From the NCBI GenBank assembly GCA_964418125.1, contig CAYQKY010000001.1, forward strand, positions 62,001 to 126,000: 64,000 nt of DNA, in the 5' to 3' direction. Under the pieces are notes generated by a model. It worked only from the letters and a program-made list of their open reading frames with translations. It ran no database searches and was not told the origin of the DNA. The first letter of the stretch is position 1. Each line of letters starts with the position of its first letter. The translations under genes were made by a program, and so were the position numbers. Of the stretch, positions 16,460 through 24,776 are shown piece by piece. This stretch comes from JACJXW01 sp964418125 (GTDB taxonomy: Bacteria > Bacteroidota > Bacteroidia > Chitinophagales > Saprospiraceae).

Positions 16460-18484
16460 CTACGCCACCTCCCTCAACTTCTTCTTCAGCGCAAACAACT
16501 CATCCCGGAACTGCGCTGCGGAAATAAAGTCCAGCTCCTTCGCCGCCTTCTTCATCTTCTCTTCCGTTTCCGACATCATCCTTTCGATCTGCTCCCGGCT
16601 GAGGTAGCCCATGACCGGGTCAGCGGCGAGGCTGGGCTCGTCGGGCTCGACGTAGGCGCGCTCTTTGGTGCCCCGAATGTCCAGAATGGACTGCTTGCTG
16701 AGGATCTCCTCGCGGGTGCGGCGCACCGTTTCCGGAACGATGCCGTGCTCTTCGTTGTAGGCCATCTGAATGGAGCGGCGGCGGTTAGTCTCGTCGATGG
16801 TGTTTTGCATGGCTTCCGTCATCTTATCGGCGTAGAAGATCACCAGGCCGTTGGCGTTGCGGGCGGCGCGGCCGGCGGTCTGGGTCAGGGAGCGGTTGTT
16901 GCGGAGGAAACCTTCCTTGTCGGCGTCGAGGATGGCGACGAGGGATACTTCCGGCAGATCGAGGCCTTCGCGCAGCAGGTTGACGCCCACCAGCACATCG
17001 AACTCGCCGAGGCGCAGGTCGCGCAGGATCTCCACCCGCTCCAGGGTGTCCACCTCAGAGTGGATGTAGCGCACTTTGATGTTCAGCCGCTGCAGGTACT
17101 TGGTCAGCTCTTCGGCCATGCGCTTGGTGAGGGTGGTGACGAGGGTGCGCTCGTTGCGTTCTATGCGGAGTTTGATCTCCTCCATCAGATCGTCGATCTG
17201 GTTGATGCTGGGGCGCACTTCGATGGGGGGGTCCAGCAGTCCGGTCGGGCGGATGAGCTGTTCTACGATGACCCCGCCGGTCTGTTCCAGTTCGTAGTCG
17301 CCGGGTGTGGCGCTTGTAAAAATGACCTGGTTGACAAGCCCTTCGAATTCCGTGAAGTTGAGCGGCCGGTTGTCCATGGCGGAGGGCAGGCGGAAACCGA
17401 AGTTGACCAGGCTGAGCTTGCGCGCCCGGTCGCCTCCGTACATGCCACGCACCTGCGGAATGGTCACATGGCTCTCATCGATGATCATCAGGTAATCGTC
17501 CGGGAAGTAATCCAGGAGGCAGAAGGGGCGGGTGCCGGGCTTGCGGCCGTCGAAGAAGCGGGAGTAGTTTTCCACCCCGTTGCAATAGCCCAGTTCTTTC
17601 ATCATTTCCAGGTCGAAGGTTGTGCGCTCGCGGATGCGTTTGGCTTCCAGCAGGCGGCGTTCCCGTTCGAAATACTTTTCCTGCTCGTACAGCTCGTCTT
17701 CAATGTCTTTTAAGATCTGGTGCATGCGGTCCTTGGGCGCGACGTACAGGTTGGCGGGGAAGATGGCCGCCGTTTCCATGCCCTCGATGCGCTTGCCGCT
17801 CTCGATCTCGATGCGCTCGATGCTTTCGATCTCATCCCCGAAGAAGGTCACGCGGTAGCCGTAATCGACGTAAGGCAGGTTGATGTCCACCGTGTCGCCC
17901 CGCACGCGAAAGGTGGCCCGGCGGAAGTCCGTTTCCGTTCGGGAATACAGGCTTTCGACCAGGCTGTACAGGAAGCTGTTGCGCGAGATCACCTGCCCCT
18001 GTTTGATGCGGATGATGCTGCTTTTGTAATCCTCCGGGTTGCCCATGCCGTAAATACAGGATACGGAGGCGACGATGATGATGTCTCGCCGGCCGGAAAG
18101 CAGGGAGGAAGTAGCCCGCAGGCGCAGCTTGTCCACTTCTTCGTTGATGGAAAGGTCTTTTTCTATGTAGGTGTCGGTAACGGAGATGTAGGCCTCCGGC
18201 TGGTAGTAATCGTAGTAAGAAACGAAGTACTCGACGGCATTATCGGGAAAGAAGTCCTTAAATTCTCCGTACAGCTGGGCGGTAAGCGTTTTGTTATGGG
18301 TTAGGATCAGGGTAGGGCGGTTGAGCTCGGCGATGGCGTTGGCCATGGTGAAGGTCTTGCCCGAGCCGGTGACGCCGAGCAGCACCTGCGCCTTGTCGCC
18401 GGCCTGCACGCCCTGCACCAGTTGTTCGATGGCCTGCGGCTGGTCGCCGGTGGGGGTAAAAGGAGATTGGAGTTTAAAGGACAT
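16460..18484 (-). CDS. uvrB: excinuclease ABC subunit B
   Basis: Damage-verification helicase of nucleotide excision repair, cytoplasmic, 674 residues, full length. Walker A is GVTGSGKTFTMA at about 37-48. The damage-binding beta-hairpin YYDYYQPEAYISVTDTYIEKD, DESH and the helicase motifs GVNLLREGLDLPEVSLVAILDADKEG and QTAGRAARN follow. The C-terminal UVR coiled coil that contacts UvrA and UvrC (LKKAAKELDFISAAQFRDE region) is present. It stands alone between terminators. Confidence 0.97.
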   Translation of the reverse strand: MSFKLQSPFTPTGDQPQAIEQLVQGVQAGDKAQVLLGVTGSGKTFTMANAIAELNRPTLILTHNKTLTAQLYGEFKDFFPDNAVEYFVSYYDYYQPEAYISVTDTYIEKDLSINEEVDKLRLRATSSLLSGRRDIIIVASVSCIYGMGNPEDYKSSIIRIKQGQVISRNSFLYSLVESLYSRTETDFRRATFRVRGDTVDINLPYVDYGYRVTFFGDEIESIERIEIESGKRIEGMETAAIFPANLYVAPKDRMHQILKDIEDELYEQEKYFERERRLLEAKRIRERTTFDLEMMKELGYCNGVENYSRFFDGRKPGTRPFCLLDYFPDDYLMIIDESHVTIPQVRGMYGGDRARKLSLVNFGFRLPSAMDNRPLNFTEFEGLVNQVIFTSATPGDYELEQTGGVIVEQLIRPTGLLDPPIEVRPSINQIDDLMEEIKLRIERNERTLVTTLTKRMAEELTKYLQRLNIKVRYIHSEVDTLERVEILRDLRLGEFDVLVGVNLLREGLDLPEVSLVAILDADKEGFLRNNRSLTQTAGRAARNANGLVIFYADKMTEAMQNTIDETNRRRSIQMAYNEEHGIVPETVRRTREEILSKQSILDIRGTKERAYVEPDEPSLAADPVMGYLSREQIERMMSETEEKMKKAAKELDFISAAQFRDELFALKKKLREVA

Positions 18485-18632
18485 AAAAGTTTCTCCTGGT
18501 TTTATGTTTTGTAAAGAAAGAGGAAAAGCGCCTAAAGGAAACGCCTGAAAAGGAAGGGAGGTTGAAATGAAGGGCTGGAAAAGATTGGGAAATTGGTGCC
18601 TTTGAATGAAGGCTGGACTGGAGCTTTGAAAT

Positions 18633-18671
18633 AAGGCCTGCGGCCGAAATATTCCGGCTTGCAGGCCTTTT
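18633..18671. terminator. hairpin downstream of the multicopper oxidase gene
   Basis: AAGGCCTGC (18633-18641) and GCAGGCCTT (18661-18669) form a 9-bp stem, with further GGCCG/CGGC pairing in the loop. It lies between the end of the oxidase gene and the uvrB start, both on the minus strand. The tail in that direction is only weakly T-rich. Confidence 0.55.
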
Positions 18672-18723
18672 CCAATCTTGAATTGAATATTTCAGTCAGG
18701 AAGAGTTCTTAGCGGGAGAGCAT

Positions 18724-19995
18724 TTATTCCACTACACTGAAGTGCGCCATCATGCCGGCGTCGTGATGTTCCAGGATGTGGCAGTGGTACATCCATTTTC
18801 CTGGCCGGTTGTCGGGCAGCCAGGCGATGCGCACGGCGCCATGGCGGGGAACGTTTACCGTATCCTTCCAGGCACGGTATTCCGGCGTCCGGCCGTTGGC
18901 CTCCAGCACCTGGAAAAAGAAGCCGTGCAGGTGAAAGGGGTGGTCCATCATGCTGGGGTTTTGGATCTCCCAAAGCTGTATTTCACCAACTTTTACATCC
19001 TTGTCATGCAGATGCATATGGCCGTTGATGGTAAAGTCCACGCCATCCTTCCAGCTTCGGTTTCCGTGGAGGATAACTATACGGTTGGGTTCGGCGGGTT
19101 GAGCGATCAAGGGGCCGATCGTTCTCAAACGCTTCGGAATGCGGGCGGCGGATGGCTGAGCAGCCACGGTGCTGATACTCCCCAGGGATAATTTTTTTCC
19201 TTTTCCTGTACCTCTGTCGTAGGGCAGCGAAGCCAGTTCTGTTTGTTCTCCCTCCAGGAAGGGCCCTACGGCCAGTTCAATCCTTTCGCCTGGCGCCAGC
19301 AGTGCTTCGGTGGCCGTAACCGGGCTTTCGATCAGCCCGCCATCGGTTGCGATGATCCGGAAAGGTTTGCCGCCCAGGCTGAGGCGGAAGTAGCGGGCAT
19401 TGGCCACATTGACGAAACGCCACCGTTCCACCTGCCCGGCGGCAACGGTTATGCGGGTAGGTTCTTTGCCATTGGCCAGTAAGGTTTTTCCCTCTCTGCC
19501 ATTGTGCCGTTCCAGCCAGCGCGGCAGAAACCAGTAAGGTTGGGTGAAATTACCTTTCGGGCCGAGCTTCATATCATCGAGGATGAACAGGCGATCGTTG
19601 TCAAAGGCCGGCTCCTCTTCCGCCTCCACGATGATCGCACCGTAGAGCCCTCTTTCAATCTGTACCGTTTCATTGGTGTGGGGGTGATACCAGAAAGTTC
19701 CGGCATCGGGCAGTTCCAGCCTATATTCGAAAGTTTCTCCCGGCTGCACCGGCTTCTGCACTTCCTCCGTCCCGTCCATGGCGGCGGGAATGCGCAGGCC
19801 GTGCCAGTGGATGGTGGTGGGTTCTTTCAGGTTGTTGTGCAGGCGGACAATAAGCGTATCCCCGATCCTGGCTTTCAGGGTTGGCCCGGGTATCTGCCCG
19901 TTGTATCCCATCGCCTGGACGGTTTTGCCGGGTGCGATCTCCCAGAAGAATTCGCTGGTCTCCAGGTCAACAGTCAGTTTTTTATTCGAAGTCAT
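18724..19995 (-). CDS. multicopper oxidase (copper-efflux oxidase-like)
   Basis: 423-residue laccase-type oxidase. All four copper motifs are present: HWHGLRIP (63-70), WYHPHT (102-107), HPFHLHG (352-358) and HCHILEHHDAGMM (403-415) with the type 1 ligands and an axial methionine. It is shorter than CueO and has no methionine-rich insert. No signal or Tat peptide is visible at the start MTSNKKLTVDLETSEFF, which is odd for this class; the frame stays open upstream without an obvious hydrophobic segment. A metallothionein-like gene and a CxxC AraC regulator lie upstream in the same direction, suggesting copper detoxification. Confidence 0.88.
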   Translation of the reverse strand: MTSNKKLTVDLETSEFFWEIAPGKTVQAMGYNGQIPGPTLKARIGDTLIVRLHNNLKEPTTIHWHGLRIPAAMDGTEEVQKPVQPGETFEYRLELPDAGTFWYHPHTNETVQIERGLYGAIIVEAEEEPAFDNDRLFILDDMKLGPKGNFTQPYWFLPRWLERHNGREGKTLLANGKEPTRITVAAGQVERWRFVNVANARYFRLSLGGKPFRIIATDGGLIESPVTATEALLAPGERIELAVGPFLEGEQTELASLPYDRGTGKGKKLSLGSISTVAAQPSAARIPKRLRTIGPLIAQPAEPNRIVILHGNRSWKDGVDFTINGHMHLHDKDVKVGEIQLWEIQNPSMMDHPFHLHGFFFQVLEANGRTPEYRAWKDTVNVPRHGAVRIAWLPDNRPGKWMYHCHILEHHDAGMMAHFSVVE

Positions 19996-20061
19996 GGCCT
20001 CAGGTATTTTAAAAGGTGGAATTAAATATTTGACAGAATGAGTATCAGCAGAGAGGTAGAG

Positions 20062-20099
20062 GTATCCCCGGCTTGCCCAATTGAGAGAGCCGGGGATAC
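20062..20099. terminator. hairpin after the metallothionein-like gene
   Basis: Perfect 12-bp arms GTATCCCCGGCT (20062-20073) and AGCCGGGGATAC (20088-20099) with a 14-nt loop, 8 bp downstream of the small cysteine-rich gene and 66 bp upstream of the multicopper oxidase start. No long T-run follows on either strand, so it may slow transcription or protect the short mRNA instead of ending it fully. Confidence 0.55.
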
Positions 20100-20107
20100 G
20101 GAGCTGT

Positions 20108-20242
20108 TTACCGGCAGCAGTCGCAACCGCAGTCGCACTGGGCGCCCGGGCAGGTGTCGCCGCATCCGCAGCAGGCGCCGGAACATTCCGGGTTGGAGCA
20201 AGTACAGGCGGCGTTCTTCAATACTTCGATTGTCGTTTTCAT
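20108..20242 (-). CDS. metallothionein-like cysteine-rich small protein, 44 residues
   Basis: A short gene easily missed by length cut-offs. The ATG at 20242 opens MKTTIEVLKNAACTCSNPEC, and the remaining 24 residues continue with CC, CGC, CPGAQCDCGC and CC before TAA. Twelve of 44 residues are cysteine, arranged as CxC, CC and CxCxC groups with only an eight-residue non-cysteine head, the pattern of a metal-thiolate cluster protein. It does not match SmtA-type bacterial metallothioneins in an obvious way, as it lacks histidine. Position between the multicopper oxidase and an AraC regulator with a CxxC metal-site motif suggests copper, cadmium or zinc sequestration. Translation was read directly from the sequence. 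Confidence 0.75.
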   Translation of the reverse strand: MKTTIEVLKNAACTCSNPECSGACCGCGDTCPGAQCDCGCDCCR

Positions 20243-20352
20243 GATCGTAAAGTTTTAATGATGAATAATTACGACAACAAAGTTAGGGGAGAAGGAAAGG
20301 GGAGGCGTTACAGGATATTTGGAGGAGATTGTAAGATTTTTGGAAAGAGAGG

Positions 20353-20931
20353 TCAGGCTTTATCCAGCGGCTTGCGCCGCGCTGCTCCTACTTCCTTGAA
20401 ATAGGAAGGCGTCAGTCCTGTCACTTTTTTGAATTGGTTGGAGAGGTGGGCGGTGCTGCTGTAGCCCAGTTCCCATGCGATCTCGGAGAGGGTCATCTGA
20501 TCATAGACGAGTAGTTCCTTGGCTTTTTCGATGCGTTGGTGGATGAAAAAGTGTTCGATGGTGCGGCCTTCCACCGAGGAGAAAAGATTGCTGAGATAGC
20601 TGTATTCGAGATGCAGGTGATCGGTGAGAAAAGCGGATAGTTTTTGGTTCTTTTCCGTTTCGGCCACCTCACTGCGCGCCTTTTGGATGATAAGTTGTTT
20701 CGCCTTTTCGATCGTGGCTGTTTTCCGGTTGTCGATCAGTTCAAGGCCGATCCTTTTCAGCTGGCTCTGCAGTTGCTGTTTTTCGGTAACCGAAAGCGGC
20801 TGGCAGAGCTCTGCCTCACCTACAGCCACCTGGTGATAGGAAATTCCCTCCTGCCGAAGAATAGCCTCCAACGCCATGACGCAGCGCTGGCAGACCATAT
20901 TTTTGATGTATATTTTTTCGGCTGTATCCAT
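20353..20931 (-). CDS. AraC-family regulator with N-terminal HMA-like CxxC motif
   Basis: 192-residue DNA-binding regulator. The N-terminus (IYIKNMVCQRCVMALEAIL) resembles a heavy-metal-associated domain with Cys14 and Cys17 in the usual loop. The C-terminal half carries two AraC helix-turn-helix units; the second contains LSEIAWELGYSSTAHLSNQFKKVTGLTPSYFK. A helical linker rich in K and Q joins them. Regulators of this form are common in Bacteroidota beside metal-resistance genes. It lies 110 bp upstream of the metallothionein-like gene on the same strand, so it is a likely metal-responsive activator of that gene and the oxidase. Confidence 0.85.
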   Translation of the reverse strand: MDTAEKIYIKNMVCQRCVMALEAILRQEGISYHQVAVGEAELCQPLSVTEKQQLQSQLKRIGLELIDNRKTATIEKAKQLIIQKARSEVAETEKNQKLSAFLTDHLHLEYSYLSNLFSSVEGRTIEHFFIHQRIEKAKELLVYDQMTLSEIAWELGYSSTAHLSNQFKKVTGLTPSYFKEVGAARRKPLDKA

Positions 20932-20986
20932 GAGCGGCCATTGTTGGCGGTTGATGATTATCGCGGGTACACTTCCAGGAGGCAGG

Positions 20987-21089
20987 TTGTTGGTTAATTG
21001 GAGAGCTTTATGGGGTGGAGTTATTAATTATTCCGGAATGCCCAGATAACCAATAACAAACTCCGTCTACGCCGGGCCAATAACCAACA
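20987..21089. repeat. imperfect inverted repeat downstream of the cyclase gene
   Basis: TTGTTGGTTAATTGG (20987-21001) pairs, with one bulge, with CCAATAACCAACA (21077-21089). It lies in the 199-bp gap between the cyclase end and the AraC start and resembles in wording the TTGTTGGC-type hairpin at 16402. It may be the cyclase terminator; no gene is visible in the gap. Confidence 0.45.
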
Positions 21090-21130
21090 CCCTGTTTGTT
21101 CCGCCTGAGCTCTCATAAACGGCAGCTACC

Positions 21131-22780
21131 CTACGCCGTCACTGCCGCCAGGTTCTTCTCCTTTTCCTTTTGTACGAAGTACATATCGATCAGGCCCTTG
21201 TTCTTGGCCTGCACCTTACCGCGGTACTCGCAGTCGAACTGGTATTTGACCAGGCTGTAGGTCGTGTTGGAGACGTTGACGCGCCCCTCTTCGCCGTTGG
21301 CCTCCATGCGGGCGGCGATGTTAACGGTATCCCCCCAGATGTCGTAGGCAAATTTATTGACGCCCACTACGCCAGCGACTACCGAGCCGGTATGTATGCC
21401 GATGCGGGCCTCGAAGTAAGGTTTTCCGATGCGCATCTTCTCCTGCTTCTGCTCGTCGAGGAACTGCTGCATTTCAAGGGCGGCGCGGATGATGTTGTAG
21501 GGCATGCCCCGGCGGCCGGTAAGGCCGGAGGCGCACATATAGGCATCACCGATGGTTTTGATCTTTTCGATGTCGTCGTATTGGGAGAGGATGAAGTCAA
21601 AGGCCTTGAAGCACTTGTCCAGTTCTTCCACCAGTTCTTCCGGGGAGAGTTGTTCGGAAATGCTGGTGAAATTGACGAAGTCGCTGAACATTACGGTTAC
21701 CTGATCGTATTTGCGGGCTTTTGCTTTTCCAAACTCTTTAAGCTCTTCGGCAATGGGTTTAGGCAGGATGTTCAGCAACAGTTCATCGGACCGTTGCCGT
21801 TCCGCATCGATGATCTTGTTCTTTTCCGCCAGGCGGCTTCGGGAGCGGCGGGCAATGAGGAACAATACCAGAAGGAGTAGGGCCAGCAATGTACCAAAGG
21901 TGGCCAGGATAAGCAGTTGCCGTTGGCGGGCGGAGGCCTGTTCGGCAATGCGGCGGCTTTGTTCGGCTTCCAGGGAAGCCTTGGCGAGCTCCGCTTCTTT
22001 GGATTTCAGGACCGCCTCCTGTTCCAGGCGAACCCGATCCAAAGTTTTCACTTTACGTTCGGCTATATTGGCAACGGAATCCGCCCGTTCTTTAGCTTCA
22101 GAGATAGTAGCCAGGCGCTCATCCTTTTCGGTGATCTGTTCTTCTACTTTAGCCTTATCACGCACCAGTTCCTGTTGCCGCTGTTGAAGGCGGTCGCGGT
22201 CGACAGAAAGCTCATCGCGTTCCGAGGCCAATAGTTCAATCTCATCTTCCAGTCGCTTTTTTTCCTGGAGGAGGGCGGCGCGCTGGCGTTCGTATTTTTC
22301 TTCCAGGTCGCTGATACTTGTACCTTTCTGGCTGAAATACAGGAAGGCTTCCTCGACGATGTGGTAAGCTTCCCGGTAGTCCCGGTCATCCTTTTCAATC
22401 TTACTACGGCTTTCCACGCTTTTGATGATGAGGTCGGAATCACCGGCCTTTTTTGCGGCGGCCAGGGCCGTATCGAACCAGGTCTTGGCATTGCGTTCAT
22501 TGCGATCACGCACATAGGCCTTACCGACGAGGAATGCCGACCGGGCCATCATGCCGTCATTTCCCAGGTCTCGGGCGAGATTGAATGCCTGTTTGCCATA
22601 TTCTATGGACTTCTCTTCATTGGAGCGGAGATAAGCCTCGCCCAATTGATAATTCAGGAATAATCTATCCTTGCTGCTGCCGGCCTCCTGAAGTTGCTTT
22701 TCCAACTCTTCAATGGATTGAGCCCGGGCAGCGATAAAGGCGCCGAGGCATAGCAGGAGCAGGGTGAATAATCGTTTCAT
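21131..22780 (-). CDS. class III adenylate cyclase with TPR-like and coiled-coil sensor region
   Basis: 549-residue membrane-bound cyclase. Order: signal peptide (MKRLFTLLLLCLGAFIAARA), TPR-like helical repeats to about 155, long coiled coil (160-285), one membrane helix (LLILATFGTLLALLLLVLFLI), then the catalytic domain. Both metal aspartates are present (VMFSDFVNFTS and TIGDAYM). The base-choosing positions are Lys in EKIKTIGD and Asp in YDIWGDTVN, the adenine-type pair, and NIAARME supplies the transition-state Asn and Arg. It should make cAMP on the cytoplasmic side in response to a periplasmic or envelope signal. It is transcribed alone. Confidence 0.9.
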   Translation of the reverse strand: MKRLFTLLLLCLGAFIAARAQSIEELEKQLQEAGSSKDRLFLNYQLGEAYLRSNEEKSIEYGKQAFNLARDLGNDGMMARSAFLVGKAYVRDRNERNAKTWFDTALAAAKKAGDSDLIIKSVESRSKIEKDDRDYREAYHIVEEAFLYFSQKGTSISDLEEKYERQRAALLQEKKRLEDEIELLASERDELSVDRDRLQQRQQELVRDKAKVEEQITEKDERLATISEAKERADSVANIAERKVKTLDRVRLEQEAVLKSKEAELAKASLEAEQSRRIAEQASARQRQLLILATFGTLLALLLLVLFLIARRSRSRLAEKNKIIDAERQRSDELLLNILPKPIAEELKEFGKAKARKYDQVTVMFSDFVNFTSISEQLSPEELVEELDKCFKAFDFILSQYDDIEKIKTIGDAYMCASGLTGRRGMPYNIIRAALEMQQFLDEQKQEKMRIGKPYFEARIGIHTGSVVAGVVGVNKFAYDIWGDTVNIAARMEANGEEGRVNVSNTTYSLVKYQFDCEYRGKVQAKNKGLIDMYFVQKEKEKNLAAVTA

Positions 22781-23103
22781 ATACTCAGGTTTGCATTAGG
22801 GCCTCCCGGTAAGCAAAACGGCATATCGGTTCAATTTGTTACGCGGCGGGCCAATCTGCTGCATGTATTTGTTGAAGTTGGGTGGCCGGGCGCAGCAAAA
22901 ATACAAACAGAAATAAGTATAAACTGTAAAATTTCCAAAGTAATATAAAAACTATTGCTGCGGCCCAAAATGTTTGCCTGCTTTGGCCCGGCTGATGAAA
23001 ATCATTAGGCTCCGTTGATATTCATCAGTTGCCGGACAGGCCCATTTATTGATATTGTCTAGGCAATTACAGTATTCTCTAACCTTTTTAATGTGAGAAA
23101 AAA
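22781..23103. other. divergent promoter region of cyclase and CBS/UspA genes
   Basis: 323 bp, AT-rich, no gene seen. It holds the promoters of the minus-strand cyclase and of the plus-strand CBS/UspA pair, and two FNR/CRP-like palindromes listed separately. Confidence 0.6.
22992..23028 (+). promoter_or_regulatory. two FNR/CRP-like palindromes upstream of the CBS/UspA operon
   Basis: CTGATGAAAATCAT (22992-23005) and TTGATATTCATCAG (23015-23028) both approach the FNR consensus TTGAT-N4-ATCAA, and their centres are 23 bp apart. They lie 76-112 bp before the ATG of the CBS gene. The two together also form a larger inverted repeat. CRP/FNR control of UspA-type stress genes under low oxygen is well known in other bacteria; the regulator here is not in the window. 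Confidence 0.5.
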
Positions 23104-23565
23104 ATGAACGTCCTAGCACCTGTCAAAACGCTGATGACCACGAACCTGATCACGGTTAATCCCGGAGACAAGCTGATCAAGCTTAAAGAGATCTTTGAAA
23201 ATAATAAGATACACCATATACCGGTAGTGAGCTACAAGCAAATTGTCGGTTTGGTCAGCAAAACGGACTTTGTCTACTTCATGCGCGGGTTCAGCCGCAA
23301 TGAGGAAGACCGTTTTGTGAACGAGGCCCGCCTGCGCGCCTACAAAGCTGAAGACATAATGACCAAGGGGCTGGCCAAGCTCACGCCCAACCAGCGGATC
23401 AATGTGGCTCTGGAGATCTTCCTGGAGAACCGCTTTCACGCTATTCCCGTTGTGGATGAGGCCAGTGGCGAACTGGCGGGGATCGTGACAACCTTTGACG
23501 TGATAAAAGCTTTGGCCGGCGAAGAAGTGACGGCCAAGCAGATACTGGACAGCAATAAAGCTTGA
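23104..23565 (+). CDS. CBS-pair protein
   Basis: 153 residues made of two CBS motifs and little else. The first covers about 8-65 (PVKTLMTTNLITVNPGDKL to VVSYKQIVGLVSKTDF). The second covers 85-145 (EDIMTKGLAKLTPNQRI to VDEASGELAGIVTTFDVIKAL). CBS pairs bind adenosine nucleotides and report energy state. The stop overlaps a possible TTG of the next frame and lies 8 bp before the ATG of the thioredoxin/UspA gene, so the two are co-transcribed. Palindromes of FNR type lie upstream. Soluble; effector unknown. Confidence 0.88.
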   Translation: MNVLAPVKTLMTTNLITVNPGDKLIKLKEIFENNKIHHIPVVSYKQIVGLVSKTDFVYFMRGFSRNEEDRFVNEARLRAYKAEDIMTKGLAKLTPNQRINVALEIFLENRFHAIPVVDEASGELAGIVTTFDVIKALAGEEVTAKQILDSNKA

Positions 23566-23573
23566 TTGTTTTG

Positions 23574-24674
23574 ATGTATTTACACTTGAAAATATTAGGT
23601 ATTGGATGCCGGAAGAGCAGGGCCCTGAAAGCCAACCTGAAGCAGGCGCTGGCACTCCTTCCTGAACTGGAGGCCGACGTGGAAGAAGTGACAAGTGTAC
23701 ACGATATACTGGAATATCAGATAACAGCGGCTCCTGCTCTTCTTATTAACGGCATCCCCGCCTACGAGGATGAAGTACCTGGTGTTGAAGAGTTAGTCCA
23801 AAAATTAAGGCCGTATATGCAAAAGCCCGGGCCCATGAAAAAGATACTCGTTCCAACAGATTTTTCGGATATAGCTGCTAATGCCTATCGTTTTGCCCAG
23901 AGGCTGGCGGGGGATGAAGCGGCCGAAGTAAGGGTTGTGCACGCTTATCACCCTTCTTTCGATTATTCCAACCCCTATCTGGACATGCCTGCCGCTGAGT
24001 TCGAGACCGTCAAGCGCGAACTGATGAAGAATTTCATAGCCGAGCATACCTTAGCCAGCAATCAAAGTGGTTCGGTAGCCACGGTGGCGGAACCCAGGGC
24101 CGAACTTTGCATTGGTTTTGCCGGGGAAGAGGTCGTCCGCTTATCCAAAGAAGCCGACCTTGTTGTGATGGGCACAACGGGGCAGGGCAACCTCATGGAA
24201 AAAGTGTTCGGCAGTGTGTCCACCCATGTTGCCCGCAATTCCCATTGTCCGGTGCTGCTGGTACCCGGCAATTGCCGGTGTAATGGATTCAAAGAGATCG
24301 TATTTGCCAGCAATTACAATGCGGCCGATGAGGCCATGCTTCAGCAATTGATCGAAATGGCAGGGTTTGGCCCGTCAAATATCCACTTTGTTCATGTCGA
24401 TTCGGAGGCGGGCAAGCCTTACTCCGTGGCCAAGGTAGAGTTTGAACAGGCCGTCCGGGAAAATATGCCGGATATCGGGTTCAATACCGTAGAAATTAAA
24501 TGCTCCGATATTGAGGAAGGTATTGTGAAATATGCACAGGATATTGGCGCCGGCCTCATCGCTATGGGCACGGTTCACCGCGGTTTCCTGGAAAACCTCT
24601 TCCATCGGAGCGTGACCAAGCGGATGGCCTTCCACACTACCGTGCCGCTGCTGGTCCTGCATTATGACCGGTAA
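23574..24674 (+). CDS. thioredoxin-like domain fused to two UspA domains
   Basis: 366 residues from the ATG at 23574. Residues 1-78 resemble the small 'thioredoxin_3' redox-disulfide family: LKILGIGCRKSRALKANL, then AAPALLINGIPAYEDEVPG with the cis-proline. The redox pair CxxC is reduced to Cys-Arg-Lys-Ser. Residues 83-225 form a UspA domain (MKKILVPTDFSD; GTTGQGNLMEKVFGSVSTHVARNSHCPVLLVP, a complete ATP-binding G-x2-G-x9-G(S/T) motif). A second, degenerate UspA domain ends at 366. The fusion links thiol chemistry with a stress protein. An upstream TTG at 23562 would add four residues. Confidence 0.82.
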   Translation: MYLHLKILGIGCRKSRALKANLKQALALLPELEADVEEVTSVHDILEYQITAAPALLINGIPAYEDEVPGVEELVQKLRPYMQKPGPMKKILVPTDFSDIAANAYRFAQRLAGDEAAEVRVVHAYHPSFDYSNPYLDMPAAEFETVKRELMKNFIAEHTLASNQSGSVATVAEPRAELCIGFAGEEVVRLSKEADLVVMGTTGQGNLMEKVFGSVSTHVARNSHCPVLLVPGNCRCNGFKEIVFASNYNAADEAMLQQLIEMAGFGPSNIHFVHVDSEAGKPYSVAKVEFEQAVRENMPDIGFNTVEIKCSDIEEGIVKYAQDIGAGLIAMGTVHRGFLENLFHRSVTKRMAFHTTVPLLVLHYDR

Positions 24675-24776
24675 TAACCGGCAAGTAGCCGGGCTGAAAA
24701 AGTGAAATACCTGGAAATGCCTGCCAGGGGCGGGTCTTGTATGTTCTCTATTTTTCCTTTCGGGATTCTAACCGGG

